The notes under the pieces were generated by a model. The model worked only from the letters and a program-made list of their open reading frames with translations. It was not told where the DNA came from and did not search any database. DNA of 64,000 nt from Spirosoma endophyticum (lineage in GTDB: Bacteria > Bacteroidota > Bacteroidia > Cytophagales > Spirosomataceae): contig NZ_FOLQ01000004.1 in NCBI RefSeq assembly GCF_900112365.1, forward strand, positions 496,001 through 560,000. Reading direction: 5' to 3'. The position numbers were made by a program, and so were the translations under genes. Below are positions 16,838 to 26,413 of this stretch, piece after piece (positions within the stretch are counted from its first letter, which is position 1; each line of letters starts with the position of its first letter).

Positions 16838-19747
16838 ATGAGAGAATTTAAACTTTTCTTTTCGGTAATAAGCTTACTCCTTGCCTTCTCCGGTTGGGCA
16901 CAAAATACAGTGAACGGTTCAGGCAATATCACCTCGGGAGGGCGCGTCCGTACGTTCTCGTACCATTTGCCAGCGAGCGCTCCAGCCGCCAATTTGCCCT
17001 TAATGATTGCCTTTCACGGCGATGGTGGAACGGGTGCTGGTTTTCAATCGTATGCCGGACTGGACGCGGTGGCTAATACGCAAAACTTCATCGTAGTTTA
17101 TCCTAATGCCGTTTCTGTAGGCGGCAGCATTCAATTCAATAAATACGCAGACACAGCCCCTGGCTTCGGTTCAGTGGGCGATACCGGTGGGCCAAATCCT
17201 GCCGATCCGAACGCACCTGATGATGTACTTTTCACATCGGATCTGATCAATTACTTTACGCAGACGTACCAGATCAATCCGAATCGGGTCTACATCACCG
17301 GGCACTCGGGCGGTGGATTTATGTGCTATTTTCTGAGCATGGCTCTGCCCAATAAAATCGCGGCTTTTGCTCCAGTGGCCGCCAGTTTATGGGTCAACAA
17401 TACGTACTCAAATGCCTACTTTACAGCGGCTAACTATAAACCGGTCCCCATTCTGCACATCCACAGCGCAGGCGACCCGACGGTAGAACCACCCATCAAA
17501 CCGTATCCCAAAACGCCCGCTTATGCCTGGCCGTTATCGACATTTGCGGGCATGAACTGCAACAATTGGGGTACGTATTCAACAACCGCACTCGCGCCTA
17601 ATAATCCAAACGTCGATTCATTAACCTTTTGTAGCTCAGGCAAGAAAGTAGTGCTTCTGATGACGAAAGACGCCAACCACGGCTGGAGTTCGTTATTCAA
17701 TGTTCCGCAAACTATCTGGAATTTCGTTAAAAATTATCAGTTGGCTATCGTTACTCAACCGGTCGTTACGATCGACAATCACTTGAAAATTGATCAGTTC
17801 GGCTACCTGCCGATGGCGAAAAAGATTGCCGTCATCAGCAATCCGCAAACGGGTTATAATGCAACCGAAGCCTTTACGCCATCCAGTACGTATCAGATCC
17901 GAAAAACGGCCAACGATGCGGTCGTCTTTCAGGGAGCACCCGTAGCCTGGAATAGTGGAGCGACGCATACGCAGTCGGGGGATAAAGTGTGGTGGTTCGA
18001 TTTTTCATCAGTACAGGATGCGGGCAGTTATTACGTATTTGATGCCGTCCAGCAAAAGCGATCCTATGCCTTTGCCATCAGTAACACAGTGTACAATAAC
18101 GTACTGAAACAGGCCACCCGCGTCTTTTTTTATCAACGTAGCGGTTTTGCGAAACAAACGCCTTATGCACAAAGTCCCTGGACGGATGGAGCCGCCTTTC
18201 TGGGTGCTCAACAGGATACCGACTGCCGGCTGGTCACCAACACGTCGGCCACTACGTCTCAAAATCTGCAGGGTGGTTGGTTCGATGCAGGCGATTACAA
18301 CAAATATGTTCCGTTTACGTACGGACCGCTGATGGACATGCTGCTGGCGTATCAGGAGAATCCGGCGGCCTGGACCGACGACTTCAACATTCCCGAATCA
18401 GGCAATGGTGTTCCGGATTTGCTGGACGAGGTGAAATGGGAACTCGACTGGCTGCGACGCATGCAGCAGCCTAATGGCTCGTTACTCCACAAAGTGTCGG
18501 TAACAGATTTTAGTGCTACGTCGCCACCCAGCGCCGATACGCACCCACGTCGGTATGGAGCCGCCAGCACGGATGCGACCGCTACGGGTGCGGCCGTTTT
18601 TGCACTAGCCGCCATTCAGTTTAAATCGCTCATTGATCCGCAAATGCAGGCGTATGGAAACACATTACAAACAGCGGCCATCAGTGCGTTTAACTGGACA
18701 ACGAGTAATCCAGGTGTGGTTTTCAACAATACAGGTTTTAGTAGCGTCGCAGCAACTTACACCGAAAATGACCGCCTGGCCCGACGCGTGGCGGCCGCTG
18801 CTTTTCTTTACGGCTTAACCGGCGATGCGTCGTACCGGACTTTTTTTGATGCGAATTACGCCCAGGTTCACCTGATGCAATGGGGGTTTGCGTATCCGTT
18901 CGAAGCAACGTATCAGGATGCACTTCTGTATTATACTCGATTATCAGGGGCTACAACCAGCGTTAAGAATGCTATTTTATCGACTTATACAGCCAGTCTG
19001 AAAACCAATAACAGCGATAATCTCCCCGCCTATCTGAATCAATCCGACGCTTATAGGGCGTTTCTGAAAGATGGTAATTACACCTGGGGAAGCAACGAAA
19101 CCAAGGCGCATCAGGGAAATATGTTTTTCTCAATGAACACCTATAATCAGGATGCTGCGAATAAAGCCAACTATCGGGATGCAGGCATGGGCTTCATTCA
19201 TTACCTGCACGGTGTGAACCCAACCGCCTATTGTTACCTGACCAACATGAGTGGGTATGGTGGCGAATTTTCGGCTCCGACCATGTACCATTCCTGGTTT
19301 GGCGACGGTACGGTTTTCGATACCAACCCGCCACCCGGCTACCTGGTGGGTGGTGCAAATCCTACCTACACGCCCGATGCTGCCTACGCAGGCCCCGTCA
19401 TTAGCCCACCACAAAACCAGCCGGTTCAGAAATCGTATAAAGCCTGGAATACCAGTTACCCCGAAAATTCATGGGAACTCAACGAACCGGCCATCTATTC
19501 GCAGGGAGCTTATTTGCGGTTATTGGCTCAGTCTCTGTGTTATACGAACGTAGTAACCAGCGTAAAATCGGGCAACTGGAACGACCCGACGACCTGGGCG
19601 TGCGGACGTGTTCCCACGCTCTCCGATCGGGTGGTCATTCGGCCAGCTCATGTCGTTTCAATTGGCGCGGCTGTCAACGCAAAAGCCATGGAGTTGAATG
19701 GGAAAGTGACGTATATTAATGGAGGAAAACTGACATTGGGAAATTGA
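16838..19747 (+). CDS. CE1-like esterase fused to GH9 cellulase
   Basis: A 969-residue secreted enzyme with a signal peptide (about 1-21). Residues about 25-300 are an alpha/beta-hydrolase of the PHB depolymerase/feruloyl esterase (CE1-like) type with nucleophile motif GHSGGG (Ser near 156), an acidic residue in SAGDPT and a catalytic histidine in ANHGW. Residues about 310-420 form a CelD_N Ig-like domain (KIDQFGYLP start). Residues about 430-905 are a GH9 catalytic domain with GGWFDAGDYNKYV (aspartates near 482) and the acid Glu near 883 in WELNEPAIYSQGAYL. The last 60 residues (SGNWNDPTTW ... KLTLGN) resemble a G8-like beta domain found at the ends of surface proteins. It probably removes ester decorations and cuts beta-glucan. 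It converges with the next gene with only eight bases between. Confidence 0.88.
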   Translation: MREFKLFFSVISLLLAFSGWAQNTVNGSGNITSGGRVRTFSYHLPASAPAANLPLMIAFHGDGGTGAGFQSYAGLDAVANTQNFIVVYPNAVSVGGSIQFNKYADTAPGFGSVGDTGGPNPADPNAPDDVLFTSDLINYFTQTYQINPNRVYITGHSGGGFMCYFLSMALPNKIAAFAPVAASLWVNNTYSNAYFTAANYKPVPILHIHSAGDPTVEPPIKPYPKTPAYAWPLSTFAGMNCNNWGTYSTTALAPNNPNVDSLTFCSSGKKVVLLMTKDANHGWSSLFNVPQTIWNFVKNYQLAIVTQPVVTIDNHLKIDQFGYLPMAKKIAVISNPQTGYNATEAFTPSSTYQIRKTANDAVVFQGAPVAWNSGATHTQSGDKVWWFDFSSVQDAGSYYVFDAVQQKRSYAFAISNTVYNNVLKQATRVFFYQRSGFAKQTPYAQSPWTDGAAFLGAQQDTDCRLVTNTSATTSQNLQGGWFDAGDYNKYVPFTYGPLMDMLLAYQENPAAWTDDFNIPESGNGVPDLLDEVKWELDWLRRMQQPNGSLLHKVSVTDFSATSPPSADTHPRRYGAASTDATATGAAVFALAAIQFKSLIDPQMQAYGNTLQTAAISAFNWTTSNPGVVFNNTGFSSVAATYTENDRLARRVAAAAFLYGLTGDASYRTFFDANYAQVHLMQWGFAYPFEATYQDALLYYTRLSGATTSVKNAILSTYTASLKTNNSDNLPAYLNQSDAYRAFLKDGNYTWGSNETKAHQGNMFFSMNTYNQDAANKANYRDAGMGFIHYLHGVNPTAYCYLTNMSGYGGEFSAPTMYHSWFGDGTVFDTNPPPGYLVGGANPTYTPDAAYAGPVISPPQNQPVQKSYKAWNTSYPENSWELNEPAIYSQGAYLRLLAQSLCYTNVVTSVKSGNWNDPTTWACGRVPTLSDRVVIRPAHVVSIGAAVNAKAMELNGKVTYINGGKLTLGN

Positions 19748-19755
19748 GCTTATTG

Positions 19756-20508
19756 TCAATACCGAACTCCACCCCAACCATAAGGATTTCGGTGTGCTGT
19801 TATATTCTCTTCAATCCGTTGCTTGATCAGCGCATCATAGTCGGCATCCGTGATTTTCTTGCCTTTCTGTTTCGGCAATTTCAGGTCGTCGGGAGTTAGG
19901 GGTTTGAATGTTACGTTAGTGGCTTCAATTACGGCGTCGCCATCGTTGATGTCCAGTTCCAGAATCAGGCCTGGCAACCCATTCAACCGTTCTGGACCAG
20001 CCGGGACGGGAATATCCTGTGCAAACCAGGCTGTAATCTTTTGCTTTTTTATTGGGTCCTGAGTTTCGGCTTTCATGCAGATGTACCCCGCTACGTCTTT
20101 AATCTGATTGCCAATTTTCCAGACCGGGGCATGCAGTGAATCGTCAATAATGTATGTTTTGCCGAGCATTTCGATAATGTCCGTCTTTTTATCTTTCTCA
20201 AAATTACGATACAGTAAAAATTCTGATTTGCGCCACGAATACCCACCTTCTTCGGGTTCATCGCTGAAATAAGTATACAGACTTTCGTTCGGACTGAACG
20301 CAAGTTTCATCTTGATACCTTTATCGTTCTCCTCAAAGTTCTTAAAGGTCTGCGATTCGCGATCTTTCTGTTCCTGGCTCAGAAACGGCAGCCGGTTAAT
20401 GATCTTAAACCAATGCTCTTTCCGAACATACGTAACAACGCCATCGGTTTTCTGAGCCATCGCCACCGGACCGATCAGCAGGCCTAGGATTATAAGTAAT
20501 TTCTTCAT
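19756..20508 (-). CDS. GLPGLI family exported protein
   Basis: A 250-residue protein with a signal peptide (MKKLLIILGLLIGPVAMAQ) and the diagnostic NGLPGLILEL motif in the C-terminal half. GLPGLI proteins are Bacteroidota-specific, exported and nearly always sit beside a large TonB-receptor-like outer-membrane barrel, as here (29-base gap to the upstream barrel gene). Together they probably form an outer-membrane uptake or assembly pair, but the cargo is unknown. The protein ends in an NPYGWGGVRY tail. Confidence 0.88.
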   Translation of the reverse strand: MKKLLIILGLLIGPVAMAQKTDGVVTYVRKEHWFKIINRLPFLSQEQKDRESQTFKNFEENDKGIKMKLAFSPNESLYTYFSDEPEEGGYSWRKSEFLLYRNFEKDKKTDIIEMLGKTYIIDDSLHAPVWKIGNQIKDVAGYICMKAETQDPIKKQKITAWFAQDIPVPAGPERLNGLPGLILELDINDGDAVIEATNVTFKPLTPDDLKLPKQKGKKITDADYDALIKQRIEENITAHRNPYGWGGVRY

Positions 20509-20537
20509 GGTAGGAAAGGAAATTTAAACAGCGATTA

Positions 20538-23387
20538 TTAATAGCCATCCCGGCGCATTTTATCCTGCACACCGCGCATGTTATACGTAAAACTCAATAA
20601 AAAATAACGGGCTAACGATTGAATCCGCTCGGTATTCGTGTAATTCTGCCCGGCATACTGTGAAACCACTACGTTCCGATTGAGCAAATCATAGGCTGAG
20701 AGTCGAATTTCGGCTTTTTTCGCTTTTCCTAAAATATGATAAAGCGACGAATTCAGAATTGGAATCTGCTGATTAAAACCCAGCTTTTCGTTTTTATAAA
20801 CGCTATAATTAAGTGACGTATTCAGGTAGATACTACCCGGCAATTTCAGATTCAGATCGCCCCGAAAGCTGTTATTATAGATGGTTTGATTCTGCGTCGT
20901 ATTGATTGAATAGCGGGTGTTTCCAACGCTAACGTTGGCGTTTCCGTAAAACGTAAACCAGTCTTTGGGTGTTAATTCGAGCCGCGCGCCCACCGTATAA
21001 TTCTCATTGTTGGTTTCATTCAATATCTTATTGATACGTGTCAGATTGTGACCAAAGTTTAGTTGCGTATTCAGGTTGAGGGTAGCTTTTGTTTTTTTGA
21101 GCGGAAAACCAAAATACAGATATGTCCCCAGATTACGGCCACCCGTCAGGTTCTCAGGCATTGTGGTCTGAATGAGCGTCTGCGGATCATAGGTTTGGCT
21201 GTATACGATCTGGTTGACGTAGTAGGTGCCGTAGATGTTGGACCAGAAGGTGATAAAACTACCGGGATTGAAGTAATTAAAGCTGAGGTTAATGTTATGA
21301 TTTAGCTGGGGTAGCAAATCGGGATTACCCTGTGTGATATACAGTGGATTTGTGTTCGTCGACACTGGCTGCAAATCCCGCGATGACGGAATCTGCACAC
21401 CCACATTATAGCCTGCTCCGAGCGACCGGTTATTTTTCATTGAATAATTCAGGCCAATATTCGGAATCACCGTTGTATATGTCCGCCGGATCGACTGGAG
21501 AGGTTGTGTCTGATCGCGGGCAAACTTTCCATCAAGCTGGAACTGCTGCCCGGCTAATCCCGCCGATATGTTTAGCCCTTTGAATGAATAGCGGATGCTG
21601 CTCCCCAGGCGGTTAAACAGGTAATTATTCTTGTAGTATAAACTCAGTGAGTCAATCTGCCGACGGCTATCGTCAAGGTTTGCCACGTCGCGGTCCACTT
21701 CATCATAGCGGAGATTGAAGTTATAGAATGTTTCCCAGAAGAATTTTTTGGCAAATGGTTCGGCATAAAGCAGGTTCGCCTTGTACTGGTTACTCAGCGA
21801 GTTTGTTCCCTGGTCCTGATTCAGCACCCGTAACATGTCATTGACGTTTGTAGCCTGAAAGAATTCGTTGCGGGCTTTCAGGAGTAAATCACCATCGTTC
21901 TTGTTGATCTGATACGTAGCACTGGCGCCAAAACTGCGACCTTTCTTCTTGAATTTCAGCCGGTACAGCAAGGTATTGGCCATGTTAAACTGATTCGCTG
22001 AACTGTTATTCAATGTCCGGCTCAACGTAGTTGGCACCTCATTGGTAGCGGCTACATTTTGAAAAACCCGTTGTGTACTTTGCAGATCACTGCTACTGAA
22101 TCCGAACCGGCCGTTACTGATCACGATCAATGTCTGTAATGAGTCGAGTTGTTTTTCAAAGCGTAAACTCACCCGGTGATTGGTATTAAGGTTGGCCTGA
22201 TTACTGGTGTCCGTTGTGCTCAATACGGTCGATCCGGGCAAATAGCGCTTATTATTACGAAGGGCGTCTAATTGTAGCCGTGTTTGGTTAAAATAGTAAC
22301 TAGTGCTCAGTTTAGTCGTCTTGGTATCATAATTGTAATTAAGCCCCCCCGCCATATTTCGGGAAAAACCACGTCCATTCCCGCCACTAATCGGAATTGT
22401 CAGGCTCTCATTGTCATCACCGAAACTGATGTATTGCGTATACCCGCTGAACCCGAAGTCGGCATTGTCATTCCAGTTGAAGGAATTACTTCCCCTAAAA
22501 TCCTGATAATCATTAAAAGACAAGCCCTGCTGATTACTATTGTTGCCCAGTAATAAAGCCGAAAACTGCCGTTTGCTATTGAATTTATTATAACTGCCTT
22601 TGCCTTCATAACGGGTCGATACGTTATTGGAAGCGGGCCCTGCACCAGCCGTAACTTTCCCGAAGCCCCCTTTCTTGAATTCTTCTTTCAGCTCCAGATT
22701 AACGGTCTTTTCTTTCTTTCCATCATCAATACCCGTTAGCTTAGCCTGCTCGGTTTTATCGTTAAAGACCTGAACCTTAGTGATGGCTTCGGCCTGTATG
22801 TTTTTGGTCGCTAACTTTGGGTCGTCGCCAAAAAAACTTTTTCCGTCAACGGTCACCTTCTTTACCTCCTGGCCCTGGGCTCGAATATTACCATCCTGAT
22901 CGACTTGAACACCCGGTAGTTTACGTAGCAAATCCTCGACGGTTGAACCGGGCGGCACTTTAAACGAGCTGGCATTATACTCAATCGTATCGCCCTTAAT
23001 CGTCAACGGCGCCTTTGCTGTTCTAACCACAACTTCCATTAATTCCCTTGTTATGGGTTTCATCTTCAGTTCACCAAGATCTACAACGGCATCACCCGTC
23101 GGCTTAATTACCTGATTGTAAGGAATAAACCCCACAAATGAGATTTTCAGTACGTAGTTGCCCGCTTTGATATTTTTGAATGAAAAGGTGCCGGTGTCAT
23201 TTGTACGTGTGAAATTTACCAGTGATGAATCTTTGGCACTCAGCAACATAACGGTCGATGAAGCCAGGGGTGCGGACGCCGTATCAACGGCGCGGCCTTG
23301 CAGTGTGAATCGGGTTAATGGAGGGTTTTGTGCGCAGAGTGCCGCCGAAAACAGACATAATACGACCAGCAGGAAAAGGTTTTTCAT
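20538..23387 (-). CDS. outer-membrane beta-barrel protein (carboxypeptidase-regulatory domain, OMP_b-brl_3 type)
   Basis: A 949-residue outer-membrane protein. Signal peptide about 1-19. Residues about 25-105 form a carboxypeptidase-regulatory-like beta domain (FTLQGRAVDTASAPL, FKNIKAGNYVLKISFVGF). Residues about 120-225 form a plug-like segment with VEDLLRKLPGVQVD and VTVDGKSFFGDD. The rest is a large barrel rich in aromatic, alternating strands with many asparagines. It lacks a canonical N-terminal TonB box, as usual for this subgroup. It is the first gene of a two-gene unit with the GLPGLI protein. A TAGCTTTG element (minus strand, 23422-23429) lies about 35 bases before the start. Confidence 0.88.
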   Translation of the reverse strand: MKNLFLLVVLCLFSAALCAQNPPLTRFTLQGRAVDTASAPLASSTVMLLSAKDSSLVNFTRTNDTGTFSFKNIKAGNYVLKISFVGFIPYNQVIKPTGDAVVDLGELKMKPITRELMEVVVRTAKAPLTIKGDTIEYNASSFKVPPGSTVEDLLRKLPGVQVDQDGNIRAQGQEVKKVTVDGKSFFGDDPKLATKNIQAEAITKVQVFNDKTEQAKLTGIDDGKKEKTVNLELKEEFKKGGFGKVTAGAGPASNNVSTRYEGKGSYNKFNSKRQFSALLLGNNSNQQGLSFNDYQDFRGSNSFNWNDNADFGFSGYTQYISFGDDNESLTIPISGGNGRGFSRNMAGGLNYNYDTKTTKLSTSYYFNQTRLQLDALRNNKRYLPGSTVLSTTDTSNQANLNTNHRVSLRFEKQLDSLQTLIVISNGRFGFSSSDLQSTQRVFQNVAATNEVPTTLSRTLNNSSANQFNMANTLLYRLKFKKKGRSFGASATYQINKNDGDLLLKARNEFFQATNVNDMLRVLNQDQGTNSLSNQYKANLLYAEPFAKKFFWETFYNFNLRYDEVDRDVANLDDSRRQIDSLSLYYKNNYLFNRLGSSIRYSFKGLNISAGLAGQQFQLDGKFARDQTQPLQSIRRTYTTVIPNIGLNYSMKNNRSLGAGYNVGVQIPSSRDLQPVSTNTNPLYITQGNPDLLPQLNHNINLSFNYFNPGSFITFWSNIYGTYYVNQIVYSQTYDPQTLIQTTMPENLTGGRNLGTYLYFGFPLKKTKATLNLNTQLNFGHNLTRINKILNETNNENYTVGARLELTPKDWFTFYGNANVSVGNTRYSINTTQNQTIYNNSFRGDLNLKLPGSIYLNTSLNYSVYKNEKLGFNQQIPILNSSLYHILGKAKKAEIRLSAYDLLNRNVVVSQYAGQNYTNTERIQSLARYFLLSFTYNMRGVQDKMRRDGY

Positions 23388-23421
23388 GGAGCATCAGGAA
23401 TGAAGTTGAACAGGATGGAAG

Positions 23422-23429
23422 CAAAGCTA
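23422..23429 (-). promoter_or_regulatory. -7 box TAGCTTTG for outer-membrane barrel gene
   Basis: An exact TAnnTTTG match on the minus strand about 35 bases upstream of the barrel gene start. No convincing -33 element was found. Confidence 0.4.
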
Positions 23430-23656
23430 CACGAACAGATTTTAGTTGGTTACTCCGTTAACGTTTTTTAACTAAATTTATAGTAGTTAATTTCGTAAAC
23501 GGCCAACGCACTCACAATGAGCGATTTTCAGCCACGATCGTTGTAAGCTTTATCCCTTAAGAGAAAAAGTAGAGAGAAATTCCATAAAGAAGAGTTTACT
23601 TTTTTAATCAGGGGTTTACCGAGCCCAATTAGAGGTAATTAACGTAGTCCTCTTTA

Positions 23657-23685
23657 CTATTGACCAGCGACTGACGACTAGTGGC
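23657..23685. repeat. heptad-repeat fragment
   Basis: Four consecutive seven-base words ATTGACC, AGCGACT, GACGACT, AGTGGCT just beyond the end of the PabB-like gene. They belong to the same word family as the repeats at 27584-27680 and 27835-27890, but no pairing arm lies nearby. Confidence 0.45.
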
Positions 23686-25012
23686 TGTTCTCCAACACCT
23701 CCCGAATGGCTCGGGCTTTCAGCAGACACTCCTCCCATTCCTGCGCGGGGTCAGCATCGTACGTAATGGCACTCCCGACCGAGAATGACGCATACTGACG
23801 TTGGGCATCATATAGCAGCGTCCGAATGACTACGTTGAAATCGAAATCACCGTCGGGCGTGATGAAGCCAATCGCCCCTGAATACACGCCCCGCCGACTA
23901 ACTTCCAGCTCATCAATTAACTCCATTGCCCTGATTTTTGGCGCACCCGTCATACTGCCCATTGGAAAGGCATTTCGAATGGCTTCGGCCCATGTTACGT
24001 TCTCGCGCAGTGTTGCGGAAACAGTCGAGATCATTTGGTAGACCTGCTGAAACCCGTAGATGCCAAACAGTTCGTCAACCTGAACAGAGCCCGTTACGGC
24101 GCTACGCGCCAGATCGTTACGTACCAGATCGACAATCATCAGGTTTTCGGCCCGCTCTTTTTCGGAGTTTAGTAGTTGGTCACGTAGCAGCACATCTTCG
24201 TCTGGCGTTATTCCTCGTCGGACAGTTCCTTTAATGGGTTGGGATAGAATTTTCTGGCCTTCTTTCTTCAGGAATCGCTCCGGCGAGGCACCCATTACGT
24301 ACTTATCGCCGATTTTCAGAAAGCTTGAAAAGGGCATGGGTGAACGTTCAGTCAACGCACGATACATTGCCAGCGGATCGAGCGTTGCTTTCTCACTAAA
24401 AAATTCAATGCAGTAATTTAATTCATATACATCGCCTGCCAGAATATGCTCCTGTGTTCGGCGAACGGTATCCTGATACGTTTCGGGCGTAACCCGACAC
24501 TGGATGTTGCGTTGCGCAGGGGGCCTGGGACGGGGGGCGTTAGGTTGGGGGTATGTCAGTAACTGGTTCAGCAATTCGTTTGCATCGCCGTCGCCCCTAA
24601 TCACTACGTTACTTTCTGAAACGGTAGAATTTTCAAAATCAATTACCCACTCAGGTTCAACGAAATAAGCTTCCGGAAAACCCAGTCTATTGGGATGACA
24701 ACTGGCTAAGGCTTCGAGCTGGTTCTTTAGGTCATAACCCCAATAGCCTACCAGAAACGACGGACGTTCGCTATGGGCTTTGTAGACGATCTCAAATGCG
24801 TCTGTACCAGCCGTATTCTCACCTGAAAACGGAATGACCCGTTTCGCCCCAACAAAGAGTCGGTTTGGAAACGGGTCATTAGGATATTCAATACGATTAT
24901 TAGTCAGAAAAGCGACAAAACCCTCTGCGTACGTCTGCTGCGCCAGTGCCCAGGCCAATGCCTGCCACCGAAACGCGGAGATGTCGGTAACGGCCGCACG
25001 CAGGACATCCAT
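23678..25012 (-). CDS. pabB: aminodeoxychorismate synthase component I-like (PabB/TrpE family)
   Basis: A 444-residue chorismate-binding enzyme. Catalytic blocks of the family are present: PIKGTVRRG with its lysine, LMIVDLVRNDL, PMGSMTGAPKIRAMELIDELE and RGVYSGAIGF. The PIKGT form of the first block, rather than the alanine-containing TrpE form, and the short length favour PabB, which makes 4-amino-4-deoxychorismate for folate. No glutamine amidotransferase gene is next to it, and an anthranilate synthase role cannot be ruled out. It follows the NYN/cold-shock gene with a one-base gap, so the two share a transcript. Confidence 0.8.
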   Translation of the reverse strand: MDVLRAAVTDISAFRWQALAWALAQQTYAEGFVAFLTNNRIEYPNDPFPNRLFVGAKRVIPFSGENTAGTDAFEIVYKAHSERPSFLVGYWGYDLKNQLEALASCHPNRLGFPEAYFVEPEWVIDFENSTVSESNVVIRGDGDANELLNQLLTYPQPNAPRPRPPAQRNIQCRVTPETYQDTVRRTQEHILAGDVYELNYCIEFFSEKATLDPLAMYRALTERSPMPFSSFLKIGDKYVMGASPERFLKKEGQKILSQPIKGTVRRGITPDEDVLLRDQLLNSEKERAENLMIVDLVRNDLARSAVTGSVQVDELFGIYGFQQVYQMISTVSATLRENVTWAEAIRNAFPMGSMTGAPKIRAMELIDELEVSRRGVYSGAIGFITPDGDFDFNVVIRTLLYDAQRQYASFSVGSAITYDADPAQEWEECLLKARAIREVLENSH

Positions 25013-25013
25013 A

Positions 25014-26042
25014 CTATGGCCGTAACAACCGTACGTCTACGGCAATATCCTTACCTTCAGCATTTTGACCAAGCGTAAATTCTACTTCGTCATCTACCTG
25101 CAGCTCATTGAAATCAGTATCTATTAGACTTGTGTAATGGAAAAACAGATTATTAGGCGGGTAATTCACAAAGCCATAGCCCGTCTTTAAACTACGAATC
25201 GTACTGATTTTACGTCCTTCCGGATCATCGTCCACCACATCGGTATCGGCAACGTTGTAGTTTGGCTCATCCGATGGCAGGTATCCTTCATACGCATCGC
25301 CCGTATCGACACCGTGACTGAAACTATTTGTATTGCTATAAGTGCTGCCGTTGGCCGGTACGGCCGTAAATGTAGGGCGGGTCTGCGCTTTCACGAAAAG
25401 ATTCTGAATAACGGTATCGTTCCGGCGGCTCCGATCATCAATCAAGCCATGCATGCCAACCGGATAAGAAACTTCTTCCAGCAAATCCTGTGAGGTGCGT
25501 GTTACTTGTTTTTCACCCTGCTCATTCAGGAATTCAAAATCCCAGCTTAGCACCATAATACGTGAACCAAGCGTATTCAGTTTACGAATAAGCGGCACAT
25601 AATCCCCGTCGGATGTAATGAGTACCACTACGTCGAATTTCTTATATTGAGCCAGTTCGAAGGCTTCGAGTGCCAGCCAAACATCGATACCCTTTTCCTG
25701 CCGGTAACCCTGATACGTTTTCACGGGCAAATAGTGCGTTACGACGCCTTCCGACATAAGAATATCGTCGAACAAGCGATCATAGAACAGTTGATTACCG
25801 CGCTGATTGGCTTCGTGCGCATTCAATCGTCCCCGAAAATAGTGAGCATCAACAATCTGGCACAATCGTTCATTAACCCCCTCTTCTTCGGCTACCTGAC
25901 GCCGAATAAACGCGTGTAAACCTGAGATACTGATGCGACTGCGTCGTTCGTGGGAGTAGTTATAATAGTTACTTACATGTAAGAAATAATTACCGTCATA
26001 GAAAACCCCGATTCGGGTTAGTCTGGATGAAATTGTCGGCAT
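25014..26042 (-). CDS. NYN-domain ribonuclease-like protein with C-terminal cold-shock domain
   Basis: A 342-residue protein joining two nucleic-acid domains. Residues about 10-190 are a NYN (PIN-like, LabA/DUF88) domain with the acidic metal-binding pattern seen as Asp16 in VFYDGNYF, the aspartate of KGIDVWLALEA and ITSDGDYVPL. A low-complexity acidic linker (about 215-270) follows. Residues about 275-342 form a cold-shock-like OB fold with the RNP-like motifs GYGFVNY and LFFHYTSL. It is likely an RNA-cleaving or RNA-binding regulator in the cytoplasm. It is the first gene of a pair with the PabB-like gene. Confidence 0.82.
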   Translation of the reverse strand: MPTISSRLTRIGVFYDGNYFLHVSNYYNYSHERRSRISISGLHAFIRRQVAEEEGVNERLCQIVDAHYFRGRLNAHEANQRGNQLFYDRLFDDILMSEGVVTHYLPVKTYQGYRQEKGIDVWLALEAFELAQYKKFDVVVLITSDGDYVPLIRKLNTLGSRIMVLSWDFEFLNEQGEKQVTRTSQDLLEEVSYPVGMHGLIDDRSRRNDTVIQNLFVKAQTRPTFTAVPANGSTYSNTNSFSHGVDTGDAYEGYLPSDEPNYNVADTDVVDDDPEGRKISTIRSLKTGYGFVNYPPNNLFFHYTSLIDTDFNELQVDDEVEFTLGQNAEGKDIAVDVRLLRP

Positions 26043-26060
26043 GTTTTACCTAAGTGTTTA

Positions 26061-26068
26061 CAAATTTA
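26061..26068 (-). promoter_or_regulatory. -7 box TAAATTTG for NYN/cold-shock gene
   Basis: An exact TAnnTTTG match on the minus strand, 19 bases before the NYN gene start, in an A/T-rich context. No clear -33 element was found. Confidence 0.5.
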
Positions 26069-26382
26069 TAAGATAATGTATTTAAATTTTTTATTGGCTA
26101 GGCTGTTTTTATAGAGATTATAAGTATACGGAAAAGCTATTTTGACAACTGTCTATGACTCATTCGTACCAATAAGACTGTAAAAGCAACTCAGTAACAG
26201 GTATACTATAAGTTGTAAGAATCTGGCTATGTCTATATGACCAACCTTATTGCTGTTAGCCAGACAGCGTATAAAACTTACGGCTTATAAGGATAAAATA
26301 ACGAGTGCGGATATAACTATAGGACCGATATAAGAACTATACTGCAAACATAGACATTTTCTCAAGCAACGCCAAGAGGCTG

Positions 26383-26390
26383 TATCTTTG
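26383..26390 (+). promoter_or_regulatory. -7 box TATCTTTG for hisB
   Basis: An exact TAnnTTTG match 24 bases before the hisB ATG, predicting a short leader of roughly 15 bases. The -33 region shows only a T-rich stretch. Confidence 0.55.
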
Positions 26391-26413
26391 TGCGCTAATT
26401 CCCGCTTATTTCT

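Larger units (their letters stand above)
26043..26413. other. A/T-rich divergent intergenic region
   Basis: 371 bases between the NYN gene (minus) and hisB (plus). It contains a -7 box for each side (26061-26068 minus, 26383-26390 plus). The middle part, about 26100-26340, shows no gene, strong hairpin or repeat that I can recognise. Confidence 0.5.
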
